Shown here one piece after another: positions 1 to 7,923 of a stretch of 10,176 nt of DNA (position 1 is the first letter of the stretch; each line of letters begins with the position of its first letter). Position numbers and translations under genes: made by a program. Origin of the DNA: Cohaesibacteraceae bacterium (GTDB lineage: Bacteria > Pseudomonadota > Alphaproteobacteria > Rhizobiales > Cohaesibacteraceae); NCBI GenBank assembly GCA_016764535.1, contig JAESRR010000050.1:2063-12238 (forward strand). The letters run 5' to 3'. The notes below the pieces were generated by a model. The model made no database searches, was not told the origin of the DNA, and worked only from the letters and a program-made list of their open reading frames with translations.

Positions 1-205
1 CACGCTCTTCAAAATCGCGATGATTAATCACACAGGTTTCAATATTGTTGTCTTTTGCGAAACCCAGACCGCCCGCATCCGGATTGTTGGCCAGTACCAA
101 AGCAATTCTGGCTGGAAAGCCGGGTGCAGTAGAAGCTTTCACAAGGCTGGCCATATTGCTGCCCCGGCCGGATATGAGCACGGCAGTTTTCAACGGACCG
201 CTCAT
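1..205 (-). CDS. purN: Phosphoribosylglycinamide formyltransferase (GART), N-terminal part, cut by window edge
   Basis: PurN transfers a formyl group from 10-formyltetrahydrofolate to glycinamide ribonucleotide, the third step of de novo purine synthesis in the cytoplasm. Only the first 68 codons are inside the window; the family usually has about 190-220 residues, so the folate site and catalytic Asn/His/Asp are outside. The visible part begins [20 protein letters not shown]: a first beta strand followed by the G-R-G-S-N phosphate-binding loop that marks the family, then a second strand ([14 protein letters not shown]) matching the V-x-S-N-K/N-x-x-A-x-G-L pattern of PurN, and a third with CVINHRDF. 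The ATG at 203-205 overlaps the purM TGA as ATGA, so translation is probably coupled to purM. No separate strong ribosome binding site is seen. The frame is open to the window edge with no defect. Identification is firm. Confidence 0.93.
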   Translation of the reverse strand, partial: MSGPLKTAVLISGRGSNMASLVKASTAPGFPARIALVLANNPDAGGLGFAKDNNIETCVINHRDFEER

Positions 206-1284
206 TCCGGTTGATTGATCTGAAGATTGTTTTTGTAAACGACCGCAGCGTCTTTGCGCTGGTGAACAGAACCCAGCACTGAAACTGTTTCGCCGTTTTC
301 ACGAAGGACCTTTGACACTTCGTCGACCATATTTGCACTAACAATAATTATCATGCCGACACCGCAATTGAATGTACGCAGCATTTCTTCCTGATCTATG
401 CCTCCAAGATGAGACAACCACGAAAAAACAGGAAGAACTTCAACAGCTTCAAGATCGATTGTCACTGCCAGATCGTCCGGTAACACCCGGGGAATATTTT
501 CTGTAAACCCGCCACCGGTTATGTGAGCAAGTGCCCTGATCCCGTCTGTTTGCCTTATTGCTTCCAGCAGAGGGCGAACATAAATTCGGGTCGGGGTGAG
601 CAGAGCATCGCCAAGTTTCTGATCCTGATCAAATGGCGCCGGGCAATTCCAATCCAGATTGTTGTCTTTAACCAGTCTTCTTACCAGGGAAAATCCATTT
701 GAATGTACACCGGTTGATGCAAGACCGAGTACAATATCGCCTGTTGATATTTTTCGTGGTAAAAGTGCGTCACGTTCAGCAGCGCCAACAGCGAAGCCGG
801 CAAGATCGTAGTCCTTGTCTTGATACATACCCGGCATTTCGGCTGTTTCGCCACCGATCAGAGCGGCACCTGCAAGTTTACAACCTTCGGCAATTCCATT
901 CACAACTTCGGTAGCGGCGTCAACGTCAAGAGCGCCTGTCGCGTAGTAATCCAGAAAGAAAAGAGGTTCGGCACCCTGTACGATCAAATCGTTCACACAC
1001 ATGGCCACCAGATCGATGCCGACTGTGTCGTGTTTGTTCGCGTCTATTGCGATTTTTAATTTGGTCCCGACACCATCATTGGCAGCGACAAGAATGGGGT
1101 CTTTGAACCCGGCAGCCTTTAGATCGAACAGTCCGCCGAAACCACCCAGATTGGTGTCAGAGCCGGGACGTGATGTGGATTTGACTGCCGGTTTGATAGC
1201 TTCGACCAACGCATTGCCTGCATCTATGTCGACGCCGACATCAGCATAGGTATAGCTATTTTGTCCGTCCGGAGATTTGCTCAT
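202..1284 (-). CDS. purM: Phosphoribosylformylglycinamidine cyclo-ligase (AIR synthetase)
   Basis: PurM closes formylglycinamidine ribonucleotide to aminoimidazole ribonucleotide using ATP, step five of de novo purine synthesis, as a soluble dimer. With the ATG at 1284 the product is 360 residues, slightly longer than the usual 345-355. The family signatures are intact: [11 protein letters not shown] near residues 13-23, the ATP-binding NDGVGTK at 69-75, [21 protein letters not shown] region at 98-118, GGETAEMPG at 145-153, and a [13 protein letters not shown] segment near residue 245. The frame is also open to an upstream TTG at 1311. I prefer the ATG at 1284 because homologues begin only a few residues before the YxxxGV motif and a GGA lies a short distance upstream. 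The stop overlaps the purN start, giving a purM-purN unit. I found no convincing promoter for it in the divergent spacer. Confidence 0.96.
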   Translation of the reverse strand: MSKSPDGQNSYTYADVGVDIDAGNALVEAIKPAVKSTSRPGSDTNLGGFGGLFDLKAAGFKDPILVAANDGVGTKLKIAIDANKHDTVGIDLVAMCVNDLIVQGAEPLFFLDYYATGALDVDAATEVVNGIAEGCKLAGAALIGGETAEMPGMYQDKDYDLAGFAVGAAERDALLPRKISTGDIVLGLASTGVHSNGFSLVRRLVKDNNLDWNCPAPFDQDQKLGDALLTPTRIYVRPLLEAIRQTDGIRALAHITGGGFTENIPRVLPDDLAVTIDLEAVEVLPVFSWLSHLGGIDQEEMLRTFNCGVGMIIIVSANMVDEVSKVLRENGETVSVLGSVHQRKDAAVVYKNNLQINQPE

Positions 1285-1368
1285 GGGTATTGTTCCAATA
1301 AGGCTGTGCAAAAAGTGATTGGCAATTCACACGCTTTACGGTTCATGGCAAGTGTTTCACAGAACAAA

Positions 1369-1397
1369 TTGTGATTTTCTCGCCGAGTACCTATATT
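1369..1397 (+). promoter_or_regulatory. Candidate sigma70-type promoter for the phosphatidyltransferase operon
   Basis: TTGTGA at 1369-1374 and TATATT at 1392-1397 are separated by exactly 17 bp. They match the TTGACA/TATAAT consensus at 4 of 6 and 5 of 6 positions. It is the best-spaced pair I found in the 270-bp spacer between purM and the rightward genes. Transcription would start near 1404, leaving a leader of about 150 nt before the TTG start at 1555. This is motif evidence only. Confidence 0.45.
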
Positions 1398-1405
1398 TCT
1401 TGAAA

Positions 1406-1435
1406 GAATGGTTACGGCCATTCCTCTTTTTGAGG
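1406..1435 (+). promoter_or_regulatory. Two adjacent short inverted repeats in the leader, the first terminator-like
   Basis: GAATGG (1406-1411) and CCATTC (1418-1423) form a 6-bp stem with loop TTACGG. Overlapping its last base, CCTC (1423-1426) and GAGG (1432-1435) flank five T residues. Read on the plus strand, the first stem followed by CTCTTTTT resembles a weak intrinsic terminator placed just after the predicted transcription start. GGCCAT also occurs as a direct repeat at 1416-1421 and 1434-1439. The stems are short, so function is uncertain: attenuator, protein-binding site, or chance. Confidence 0.25.
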
Positions 1436-1450
1436 CCATCTTGCCATGAA

Positions 1451-1501
1451 TTGGTCGCTTAAAGTCATTGGTCGCTTAAAGTCATTGGTCATTGAAAGTT
1501 A
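1451..1501 (+). repeat. 17-bp tandem direct repeats, two perfect copies plus one degenerate copy
   Basis: TTGGTCGCTTAAAGTCA occurs perfectly at 1451-1467 and 1468-1484. It is followed without a gap by a degenerate copy, TTGGTCATTGAAAGTTA (1485-1501), which differs at 4 positions. The first bases of a fourth unit, GTGGTCGCT, follow at 1502-1510. The array lies in the leader of the rightward operon, between the candidate promoter and the TTG start. It may be a slippage product, a multi-site operator or part of an RNA structure. I found no other copy in the window. It is not a CRISPR array because there are no spacers. Confidence 0.9.
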
Positions 1502-1503
1502 GT

Positions 1504-1531
1504 GGTCGCTGGATCAGCCGTATCAGCGACC
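1504..1531 (+). promoter_or_regulatory. Leader hairpin with 8-bp perfect stem
   Basis: GGTCGCTG (1504-1511) is perfectly complementary to CAGCGACC (1524-1531), with a 12-nt loop. It is GC-rich and would be a stable RNA hairpin ending 10 nt before the putative Shine-Dalgarno GAGG at 1542-1545. Its left arm shares the GGTCGCT core with the two perfect tandem repeats upstream (1453-1459 and 1470-1476). Three left arms could therefore compete for the single right arm AGCGACC (1525-1531). No uninterrupted T tract follows directly, so it is not a typical terminator. Confidence 0.55.
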
Positions 1532-1541
1532 GGCATTATAC

Positions 1542-1545
1542 GAGG
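1542..1545 (+). promoter_or_regulatory. Putative Shine-Dalgarno supporting the TTG start at 1555
   Basis: GAGG lies 9 nt upstream of TTG at 1555-1557. Together with the protein alignment (MTLPNLITIAR is the usual beginning of this family) it favours 1555 over the earlier in-frame TTG at 1492, which sits inside the degenerate tandem repeat and has no obvious ribosome binding site. Confidence 0.5.
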
Positions 1546-1554
1546 TTTATTTTT

Positions 1555-2169
1555 TTGACGCTCCCAAATCTAATTACGATCGCCCGTCTGTTTCTTGTAC
1601 CTGTCATCATTTGGTTGATCATCGATTCATATCATGTTTTGGCGTTTTGGTTGTTTTTGCTTGCCGGGCTGTCTGACGGGATTGATGGATTTCTCGCGCG
1701 AAGATTTGGCCTCGAGTCTGAACTGGGTACATATCTGGACCCTATTGCCGACAAGGCCTTGCTGGTTTCATTGTTTTTGGTATTGGGTTTCAGAGAGGCT
1801 CTGCCTTTTTGGCTGGCAATATTGGCGGTCAGTCGCGATATTCTCATTGTCGGGGCGGTGTTGTTATCATGGATCGTTAACAAGCCCGTAAAAATGAAAC
1901 CGTTATTTGTGTCAAAGGCAAATACTGTTGCGCAAGTTATATTGATTGCAAGTGTAATGGCTGCCAATGCATATCAGGGACCTATTGAGTCACTCATACC
2001 GATCCTTGTATATGTGACTGGTGCTTTAACGGCTTTTTCCGCGTTTGCGTATCTTCTTCAGTGGATCAGGCATATGGCCAAACCGGGTGCGATGGATGTG
2101 CGTTCCTTGAAAAAAAAGACAGATCATCACCATGATAATCGTGAAGTAGGCGGGAGAGACAACTTATGA
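1555..2169 (+). CDS. CDP-alcohol phosphatidyltransferase family protein (PgsA / cardiolipin-synthase-like)
   Basis: An integral inner-membrane enzyme that should transfer a phosphatidyl group from CDP-diacylglycerol to an alcohol acceptor. From a TTG start the product is 204 residues, typical of the family. The diagnostic motif is complete: D44-G45-x2-A48-R49-x8-G58-x3-D62-x3-D66, with an additional Asp at 41; the aspartates bind metal and CDP. The N-terminus MTLPNLITIARLFLVPVIIW is also typical. About five to six hydrophobic segments follow, ending in a charged, His-rich cytoplasmic tail (KKKTDHHHDN). Family knowledge cannot separate phosphatidylglycerophosphate synthase from a bacterial CDP-alcohol cardiolipin synthase or another acceptor, so I give no symbol. 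The stop overlaps the next gene as ATGA. An in-frame TTG at 1492 would add 21 basic residues encoded by the repeat/hairpin region; I consider that leader rather than protein. Confidence 0.88.
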   Translation: MTLPNLITIARLFLVPVIIWLIIDSYHVLAFWLFLLAGLSDGIDGFLARRFGLESELGTYLDPIADKALLVSLFLVLGFREALPFWLAILAVSRDILIVGAVLLSWIVNKPVKMKPLFVSKANTVAQVILIASVMAANAYQGPIESLIPILVYVTGALTAFSAFAYLLQWIRHMAKPGAMDVRSLKKKTDHHHDNREVGGRDNL

Positions 2170-3236
2170 GCATTAAAAGGCATTTCATATTTTGGTGCAG
2201 CACTCTGATTGTTATGATTGTCGGACTGTATGTTTTCAGAAGTATTTTGTTGCCATTTGTAGCTGGCATGGCACTCGCTTATATGCTTGATCCGGTGGCG
2301 GACCGCCTTCAGTCGATCGGATGTAGTCGACTATGGTCGACAATCATTATACTTCTGCTTTTTGTCATCGTTTTCCTGATGTCGCTAATGATCATAATTC
2401 CAATTCTGGGAAGCCAGCTTCTAAGTTTCATTGAATCTCTGCCGGGTTATGTAAAGTCACTACAGCAGGTTCTGACCAAGACGAGTGAAAGCGGACTGGA
2501 CCTGTTCCTCGATAAATCAATTGCTGAAAAAATCCGGGCTTCATTTGGCAGTATTGTAGATGAGGGGGCACAATGGCTGGCCAAATTGCTTGGTTCGGTT
2601 CTGAGTGGCGGGGAAGCAATCCTCAATATTTTGTCATTGCTGGTAATTACGCCGGTTGTTGCGTTTTATCTTTTGTGGGATTGGGATCAAATGGTTGACA
2701 AAATCGACAGTTGGTTACCGCGTCAACACCAGAAGCTTATTCGCACATTAGCCAAAGAGATGGATGCAGTTGTTGCAGATTTTGTACGTGGCCAAATGAC
2801 TCTTGGGCTCGTTATGGGTATTTTCTATGCGGCCTGCCTGATGATTGTGGGTCTTAAATTTGGACTGCTTATCGGACTGGGTGCGGGTTTTATCAGTTTT
2901 ATACCCTATGTCGGCGCAATTCTGGGATTCGTTGTCGCAGGGGGAGTAGCCCTTGTGCAATTTTGGCCGGACCCGACCCCCATACTAATTACAGTCGCGA
3001 TATTCGTTGTTGGTCAGTTTTTGGAAGGCAATGTTCTGCAGCCATATCTGGTTGGCGATAAGATCGGTTTACATCCGGTGTGGTTGATGTTTGCCCTTCT
3101 TGCGTTTGGAACACTGTTTGGCTTCGTTGGCTTGCTAATCGCCGTCCCGACTGCAGCTGCCATCGGGGTTCTTGTGAGATATGGTCTGTCACGTTATCTG
3201 GACAGTCCGATGTATCATGGCAAGCCGGCTGAATAA
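2166..3236 (+). CDS. AI-2E family transporter / PerM-like membrane protein
   Basis: A 356-residue polytopic membrane protein of the AI-2E transporter (former UPF0118, PerM/YdiK/TqsA) family. Hydrophobic segments lie near residues 8-40 (with the conserved PFVAGMALAYMLDPVADRL block), 57-85, 153-172, 205-270 and 280-345. A soluble amphipathic stretch runs from about 88 to 150. C-terminal family marks are present: FIPYVGAILG, then LEGNVLQPYLVGDKIGLHPVW, then the FGFVGLLIAVPTAAAIGV block. Members export AI-2 or small solutes or work as Na+/H+ antiporters, and the substrate here cannot be read from sequence. The ATG overlaps the upstream stop (ATGA) and is preceded by GGAG at 2153-2156 with 9-nt spacing, so the start is secure. 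In alphaproteobacteria this family is often found directly before hdaA, as here. Confidence 0.88.
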   Translation: MSIKRHFIFWCSTLIVMIVGLYVFRSILLPFVAGMALAYMLDPVADRLQSIGCSRLWSTIIILLLFVIVFLMSLMIIIPILGSQLLSFIESLPGYVKSLQQVLTKTSESGLDLFLDKSIAEKIRASFGSIVDEGAQWLAKLLGSVLSGGEAILNILSLLVITPVVAFYLLWDWDQMVDKIDSWLPRQHQKLIRTLAKEMDAVVADFVRGQMTLGLVMGIFYAACLMIVGLKFGLLIGLGAGFISFIPYVGAILGFVVAGGVALVQFWPDPTPILITVAIFVVGQFLEGNVLQPYLVGDKIGLHPVWLMFALLAFGTLFGFVGLLIAVPTAAAIGVLVRYGLSRYLDSPMYHGKPAE

Positions 3237-3270
3237 ATAATGTTGGTAGTATTTGTCCCAAACGGATGAC

Positions 3271-3277
3271 AAGAGAG
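3271..3277 (+). promoter_or_regulatory. Shine-Dalgarno that fixes the hdaA start
   Basis: AAGAGAG ends 5 nt before the ATG at 3283. The alternative in-frame TTG at 3253 would add ten residues and has no comparable upstream purine run. Confidence 0.6.
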
Positions 3278-3282
3278 TAAAC

Positions 3283-4002
3283 ATGGCCGATTTCCGGCAA
3301 TTGACCCTGGATCTACCTCATCAAATTTCGATGAGCAGGGACGATTATTTAAAGGGTGCTCCTAACTCAGGGGCATTTGAGCTGATTGAAAGCTGGCCGG
3401 ACTGGCCTTCCCGGGTTTTGCTCCTTGCGGGTCCTGTTGGTTCGGGCAAAACTCACCTCGCCGGTTTGTGGGCCGAGCGTGTGAATGCGGTGTCTCTGCC
3501 GGTTGAAGAACTGGTTCATTATGATCCTATGAACCTTGTAAAGTGCGGTGCAGTATTGATTGAAGATGCTGATGGCACCGGGCGGGATGATATTGCTCTG
3601 TTTCATCTTCTTAACGCGGCACGAGAGGTCAATGCATCGGTTCTGATTACAGCACGTACCTGGACAGATGGATGGGGAGTACAACTTGCGGACCTGCTTT
3701 CGAGATTGCGAGCCGCGACTCCGGTTGAGCTTGGCGAACCGGATGATGAATTGTTGAAAGCTGTTTTGTTAAAATTGTTTGCAGATCGTCAGCTTGTTGT
3801 TCCAATGTCGGTAATAGATTTTGTCGTTGTCAGAATGGAACGGTCATTGGGGGCTGCGGGTCAAATTGTTGATCAACTTGATCGTATCGCGCTGGCCGAA
3901 ACCAGATCCATAACCCGGCCTTTGGCCGCCCGGATAATGAGTGCGCTTGAGGAGAAGCAAAGTATCGAAGACTACGAGATGGCGACATTGCCATTTTCCT
4001 GA
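3283..4002 (+). CDS. hdaA: HdaA, Hda-type DnaA regulatory inactivator (DnaA-like AAA+ protein)
   Basis: HdaA works with the DNA-loaded sliding clamp to stimulate ATP hydrolysis by DnaA, preventing re-initiation of replication. The product is 239 residues and is homologous to the AAA+ domain of DnaA but lacks the DNA-binding domain IV. Visible features: N-terminal QLTLDLP (residues 6-12), which fits the beta-clamp-binding pentapeptide pattern QL(S/T/D)L; WPDWPSRVLLL leading to Walker A GPVGSGKT at 50-57; Walker B-like VLIEDAD at 91-97; SRLR at 140-143 carrying the candidate arginine finger (R141 aligns with the SRL of E. coli Hda); and a C-terminal sensor-2-like block with LDQLDR-type sequence and ITRPLAARIM. 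It lies 46 bp downstream of the perM-like gene and 54 bp before ppk, so it is probably in the same operon. No promoter of its own was found. Confidence 0.92.
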   Translation: MADFRQLTLDLPHQISMSRDDYLKGAPNSGAFELIESWPDWPSRVLLLAGPVGSGKTHLAGLWAERVNAVSLPVEELVHYDPMNLVKCGAVLIEDADGTGRDDIALFHLLNAAREVNASVLITARTWTDGWGVQLADLLSRLRAATPVELGEPDDELLKAVLLKLFADRQLVVPMSVIDFVVVRMERSLGAAGQIVDQLDRIALAETRSITRPLAARIMSALEEKQSIEDYEMATLPFS

Positions 4003-4056
4003 ATCATGGCACGGGGACCGATGTAAAACTGGTAAGTAAATCAACATTGTTCCGGT

Positions 4057-6339
4057 ATGGTGATTATGGATGACCTTCAGTCAGGATTTATCGTGAACGA
4101 AAATCAAAGTAACAGGCTTCGAGCAGTGTCGGATTTATGTGCAGATAATGCTCCTGAAAAATCGAAAAATACCGGTATTTCAAAAATGTCGTCTGATGAC
4201 ATTCCTGTTCCTGTGAATGACATGAATAGTAATCCGGAACGGTTTATTAATCGGGAGGTTTCCTGGCTGGAGTTTAACAGCCGGGTTCTTGAAGAAACCG
4301 AGAATGAACTTCATCCATTGCTCGAGCGCGTCCGGTTTTTAACGATTTCAGCAGATAATCTTGATGAGTTTTTTATGGTTCGTGTCGCCGGTTTGAAAGG
4401 TCAGGAAAGAGCTGGTATTTCGGAAATTAGTGCGGATGGCCTGAGCGCACGTGCGCAACTGGAAAAAATAAGCAGTTCCGTTGAAAAACTGGGCAACAGG
4501 CAGCAGGGGCGCTGGAGTGCATTGCGGGAGGAACTTGCTTGTTCCGATATTGTTTTGATTGAACCTCCCGGGTTGACAGATGCTGAATTCAAATGGCTCG
4601 AACAACACTTTATTGACAAAATTTTTCCGGTACTCACCCCGCTTGCCGTCGATCCGGCACATCCATTTCCTTTTATACCGAATTTGGGCTTCACTCTGGG
4701 ACTCGAATTGAAAAATCGTAAGGATTCTACGCGGCTTACCGGCTTGCTAAGAATTCCCGCACTTCTAAATAGATTTGTCCAGCTTCCTGTTGATGCGGGT
4801 CAGCATGTTTCCCGATTCATCCTGATTGAGCAGGCCATAACATTGTTCATTGAGCGGTTGTTCCCGGGGTATGATGTCAAGGGGCAGGGAACATTCAGGG
4901 TCATTCGGGATTCTGATCTGGAAATAGAAGATGAAGCCGAGGATCTGGTTCGATTATTTGAATCCGCGCTCAAGAGACGACGGAGAGGCAGTGTCATTCG
5001 ATTGGAAATTGAACGGGCCATGCCAGAGAAATTGCGTGATTTTGTGGCCGAAGCGACAGGCGTGCAACCAAATGAAATATTTTTGGTAGATGGCATTCTT
5101 GCGCTGAATGATTTAGCCGAAATCGTTGAACTGGACCGCCCGGCATTGAAGTTTCCTGCATATTCTGCCAGATTTCCGGAACGAATTCGAGATCACGGTG
5201 GCGATTGTCTGGCTGCCATCAGGGAAAAAGATCTGGTGGTTCATCATCCCTATGAATCATTTGATGTTGTCGCCCGGTTTTTGAAGCAGGCTGCGTCAGA
5301 CCCTCATGTGGTTGCAATCAAGCAAACACTTTATAGAACTTCCAAAAACTCACCAATAGTCAAGGCCCTGATAGAGGCTGCTGACGCTGGAGTGTCCGTT
5401 ACGGCACTGATCGAGTTAAAGGCCCGTTTTGATGAAGAGGCCAACATTCAATGGGCCCGGGATCTGGAACGAGCCGGTGTTCAGGTCGTTTTTGGATTTA
5501 TAGAACTGAAAACACATTCCAAACTGTCGCTGATCGTTCGCAGGGAGAACGACAAATTACGTAGCTACTGTCATATTGGAACCGGAAATTACAATCCGGT
5601 TACCGCAAAAATATATACCGATTTATCGTTTTTTACGGCAGACCAGTCAATTGCTCGCGATGTCGCCAGGGTTTTTAATTTTATCACGGGATATGCAGAA
5701 CCCGTTGATGTTCAAAAACTTGCAGTTTCTCCCTACACCATGCGCCAAAAAATTCTGGATGGGATTGACGGAGAAATTCAGAATTTTCGCTCCGGTCGAA
5801 AGGCACAGGTCTGGCTTAAAGCGAACTCACTGGTTGATCCTGAAATAATTGATGCGTTGTATCGCGCCAGTCAGGCGGGCGTCAAAATCGATTGTATAAT
5901 TCGCGGGATATGTTGCCTGAGACCGCAAGTTAAAGGATTGTCTGAAAATATCCGGGTAAAATCTATCATCGGCCGGTATCTGGAACACTCAAGGATTTAT
6001 TGCTTCGGGAATGGTGACGGGCTGCCATCGAAAAATGCTATTGTGTACATGGGATCTGCTGATTTAATGCCACGTAATCTGGATTGGCGAGTGGAAGTTG
6101 CGGTAAAAATTGAAAACCCCACTGTCCATGCGCAACTTCTTGAACAGATAATGGTCGCAAATTTTCTCGACAATGAACAAAGTTGGGAAGTTCAACCAGA
6201 TGGCACTTCAAAAAGAATACAGGCGAAGGAAGGGCAGGAAAAATTTAATGCCCATCAGTACTTTATGACGAACCCAAGCCTGTCTGGAAGAGGTGTTTCG
6301 TTAAAAAACGATTCTCCAAGAATTTTTCCGATCAGATGA
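4057..6339 (+). CDS. ppk: Polyphosphate kinase 1
   Basis: PPK1 polymerises the gamma-phosphate of ATP into long-chain inorganic polyphosphate, reversibly. From ATG 4057 the product is 760 residues against 688 in E. coli. The core starts at [16 protein letters not shown] (residues 63-76), so about 56 residues of polar, probably disordered N-terminus precede it. The catalytic residues are all found at a constant offset of 52 from E. coli: R427 and R457 (E. coli R375, R405), the autophosphorylated H487 in KTHSK (E. coli H435) and H644 in YLEHSRIY (E. coli H592). The C-terminus has [17 protein letters not shown]. Other possible starts are ATG 4066 and ATG 4186 (717 residues); none has a clear Shine-Dalgarno, so the exact start is uncertain. 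The stop overlaps ppx by ATGA. No frame break. Confidence 0.96.
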   Translation: MVIMDDLQSGFIVNENQSNRLRAVSDLCADNAPEKSKNTGISKMSSDDIPVPVNDMNSNPERFINREVSWLEFNSRVLEETENELHPLLERVRFLTISADNLDEFFMVRVAGLKGQERAGISEISADGLSARAQLEKISSSVEKLGNRQQGRWSALREELACSDIVLIEPPGLTDAEFKWLEQHFIDKIFPVLTPLAVDPAHPFPFIPNLGFTLGLELKNRKDSTRLTGLLRIPALLNRFVQLPVDAGQHVSRFILIEQAITLFIERLFPGYDVKGQGTFRVIRDSDLEIEDEAEDLVRLFESALKRRRRGSVIRLEIERAMPEKLRDFVAEATGVQPNEIFLVDGILALNDLAEIVELDRPALKFPAYSARFPERIRDHGGDCLAAIREKDLVVHHPYESFDVVARFLKQAASDPHVVAIKQTLYRTSKNSPIVKALIEAADAGVSVTALIELKARFDEEANIQWARDLERAGVQVVFGFIELKTHSKLSLIVRRENDKLRSYCHIGTGNYNPVTAKIYTDLSFFTADQSIARDVARVFNFITGYAEPVDVQKLAVSPYTMRQKILDGIDGEIQNFRSGRKAQVWLKANSLVDPEIIDALYRASQAGVKIDCIIRGICCLRPQVKGLSENIRVKSIIGRYLEHSRIYCFGNGDGLPSKNAIVYMGSADLMPRNLDWRVEVAVKIENPTVHAQLLEQIMVANFLDNEQSWEVQPDGTSKRIQAKEGQEKFNAHQYFMTNPSLSGRGVSLKNDSPRIFPIR

Positions 6340-7877
6340 ATGGCAGGCGGGCCACTGGCAAATATGTACAATTCACTGATGGGAACGGTATATTGAATGC
6401 AGTAAATCCTGTTGCTGTGATTGATATTGGATCAAATTCCATCCGCCTGGTTATCTATGAAGGGCTTAACAGGGATTTATCCCCGTTGTTCAATGAGAAA
6501 GTCCTCTGCGGACTGGATAGAGGCGTTGCACGTACAGGTAGCCTTGAAGAAAAGGCTGCAGACCGGGCCCTCAGAGCCATAAAACGATTTTTTATGCTGA
6601 GTGAGCAAGCAAATGTATCCAGTGTCGTTGTACTCGCCACAGCAGCAGTTCGGGAAGCTGATAACGGACCGTCGTTTTTGTCAAAAGTGGACGATATTTG
6701 TGGTGGGAAAGTCATCGTCCTGTCAGGCGAGGAAGAGGCCAGATTTTCTGCATCAGGAATAAAGTCAGGATTCCGAAATCCTGTCGGTTGTGTCGGGGAC
6801 ATGGGGGGAGGCAGTCTTGAACTCGTTGGTTTGGGGATAGGCAAAGAGGAAAAGGGTACAACATATCCGCTTGGCGGAATTCGATTACGTGAAGTTACCA
6901 GTGGATCGATATCTGAAGCGGCTAATATATCCCGGCGGGCATTGAAGCAATCGAAGGTACTTTCGTTACTCAAGGGCAACGTGTTTTATGCGGTCGGGGG
7001 GACCTGGAGAACATTGGCGCGTCTTCATATGGCAGAGGTGGGTTATCCTCTTCGTGTCATGCACAATTACAGAATTAGTGGACCGCAATTTAGAAATCTT
7101 TGCGAGATGGTAGAACGCTGTGACCTGGAAATGCTGGCCGGGATAGGCGATATATCAAAAGTCAGACAGGCACTTCTGCCCTATGGTGCTGCTGTGTTGC
7201 GCCAGATAATAGAAATCGGAGAACCTGCCGAGATTATCATGTCCGCATTGGGTGTCAGGGAAGGGTATTTGTTTGAATTGCTTTCCCGGGATCAACAGAG
7301 GGAAGACGCCCTGATCCTTGCATGCAAAAAATTGTGCCGACTTCGCTCGAGGTCGCACAGGTTTGCGGAAGAGATATTTGAATGGTCCGAGAAAGTTTAT
7401 GCAGTAATCGGGATTAAGGATACGCCTGAACAAAAGCGGCTTAGAAGAGCCGCATGTTTGATTTCGGATATGGGATGGCGTGCCCACCCGGACTATCGCG
7501 GAGAACAGAGCCTTAACGTCATTGCCCACGCAGCGATTACCAGTATTGACCACCCGGGAAGGGCGTTTTTGGCACTTTGTATGTTTTATCGGTATGAAGG
7601 TATTTCCGGCGCTCACCCCGGCTCGCGATTGAGGGAAATAGCTGGTCCTGAAAATATTGATCTGGCGAGAAAACTGGGTTCTTTTCTCCGTCTGGCCTAT
7701 GTTGCCGGTGCTTCTTTCCCCGGGATGTTGTCACAGATGAAACCGATCCGGCAAGACAATCGTATTTTGCTCAAAATCGACGCTTCATTATTGGGTTCGA
7801 TGAGCGAGAAATTACCCCGCCGCTGGCAGTCCTTTTCGCAATATTGTGGTTTTGAAGGGATAATTGCCGAAGGTTGA
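6336..7877 (+). CDS. ppx: Exopolyphosphatase / Ppx-GppA family phosphatase
   Basis: Ppx removes terminal phosphates from polyphosphate, and family members can also convert pppGpp to ppGpp, linking it to the stringent response. The protein has 513 residues in the ASKHA (sugar kinase/Hsp70 actin-like) fold. Visible motifs: [17 protein letters not shown] with DIGSNS at 30-35 (phosphate-1 loop), [20 protein letters not shown] carrying the catalytic glutamate equivalent to E. coli E121, [11 protein letters not shown] starting near D155 (phosphate-2 loop), [10 protein letters not shown], and the [11 protein letters not shown] segment. A long C-terminal part (about 310-513) corresponds to the HD-like helical domain. 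The ATG overlaps the ppk stop (ATGA), a classical ppk-ppx arrangement. About 24 residues precede the conserved core, so the exact start is slightly uncertain. It converges on rnd with a 46-bp gap (7878-7923) in which I see no clear intrinsic terminator. Confidence 0.93.
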   Translation: MNGRRATGKYVQFTDGNGILNAVNPVAVIDIGSNSIRLVIYEGLNRDLSPLFNEKVLCGLDRGVARTGSLEEKAADRALRAIKRFFMLSEQANVSSVVVLATAAVREADNGPSFLSKVDDICGGKVIVLSGEEEARFSASGIKSGFRNPVGCVGDMGGGSLELVGLGIGKEEKGTTYPLGGIRLREVTSGSISEAANISRRALKQSKVLSLLKGNVFYAVGGTWRTLARLHMAEVGYPLRVMHNYRISGPQFRNLCEMVERCDLEMLAGIGDISKVRQALLPYGAAVLRQIIEIGEPAEIIMSALGVREGYLFELLSRDQQREDALILACKKLCRLRSRSHRFAEEIFEWSEKVYAVIGIKDTPEQKRLRRAACLISDMGWRAHPDYRGEQSLNVIAHAAITSIDHPGRAFLALCMFYRYEGISGAHPGSRLREIAGPENIDLARKLGSFLRLAYVAGASFPGMLSQMKPIRQDNRILLKIDASLLGSMSEKLPRRWQSFSQYCGFEGIIAEG

Positions 7878-7923
7878 TTGTTTGAATATTTCGATCAATT
7901 CGCCCGGTTAGAATTTATCAAGG

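Noticed and set aside
20..344. Short open frames at the left edge (20-214 plus; 39-344 minus)
   Set aside because: They lie in other frames over purN and the end of purM, whose translations match their families.
1451..1501. Possible CRISPR array
   Set aside because: The repeats are directly adjacent without spacers, too short and only about three in number; no cas gene is present.
3989..4011. Inverted repeat TGCCAT/ATGGCA across the hdaA stop as a terminator
   Set aside because: Only a 6-bp stem with an 11-nt loop and no following T tract; not enough to call a terminator between hdaA and ppk.
6455..6979. Long minus-strand open frame of 174 codons inside ppx
   Set aside because: Antisense to the conserved N-terminal half of ppx. 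The translation is low-complexity Ser/Pro/Arg-rich with no recognisable domain, and the plus-strand protein explains the sequence fully.
7155..7616. Minus-strand open frame of 153 codons inside ppx
   Set aside because: Shadow of the ppx C-terminal domain, with no family resemblance and no ribosome binding context.
7878..7923. Bidirectional terminator between ppx and rnd
   Set aside because: Only 4-bp TTGA/TCAA pairing is visible, with no GC-rich stem or T run on either strand.
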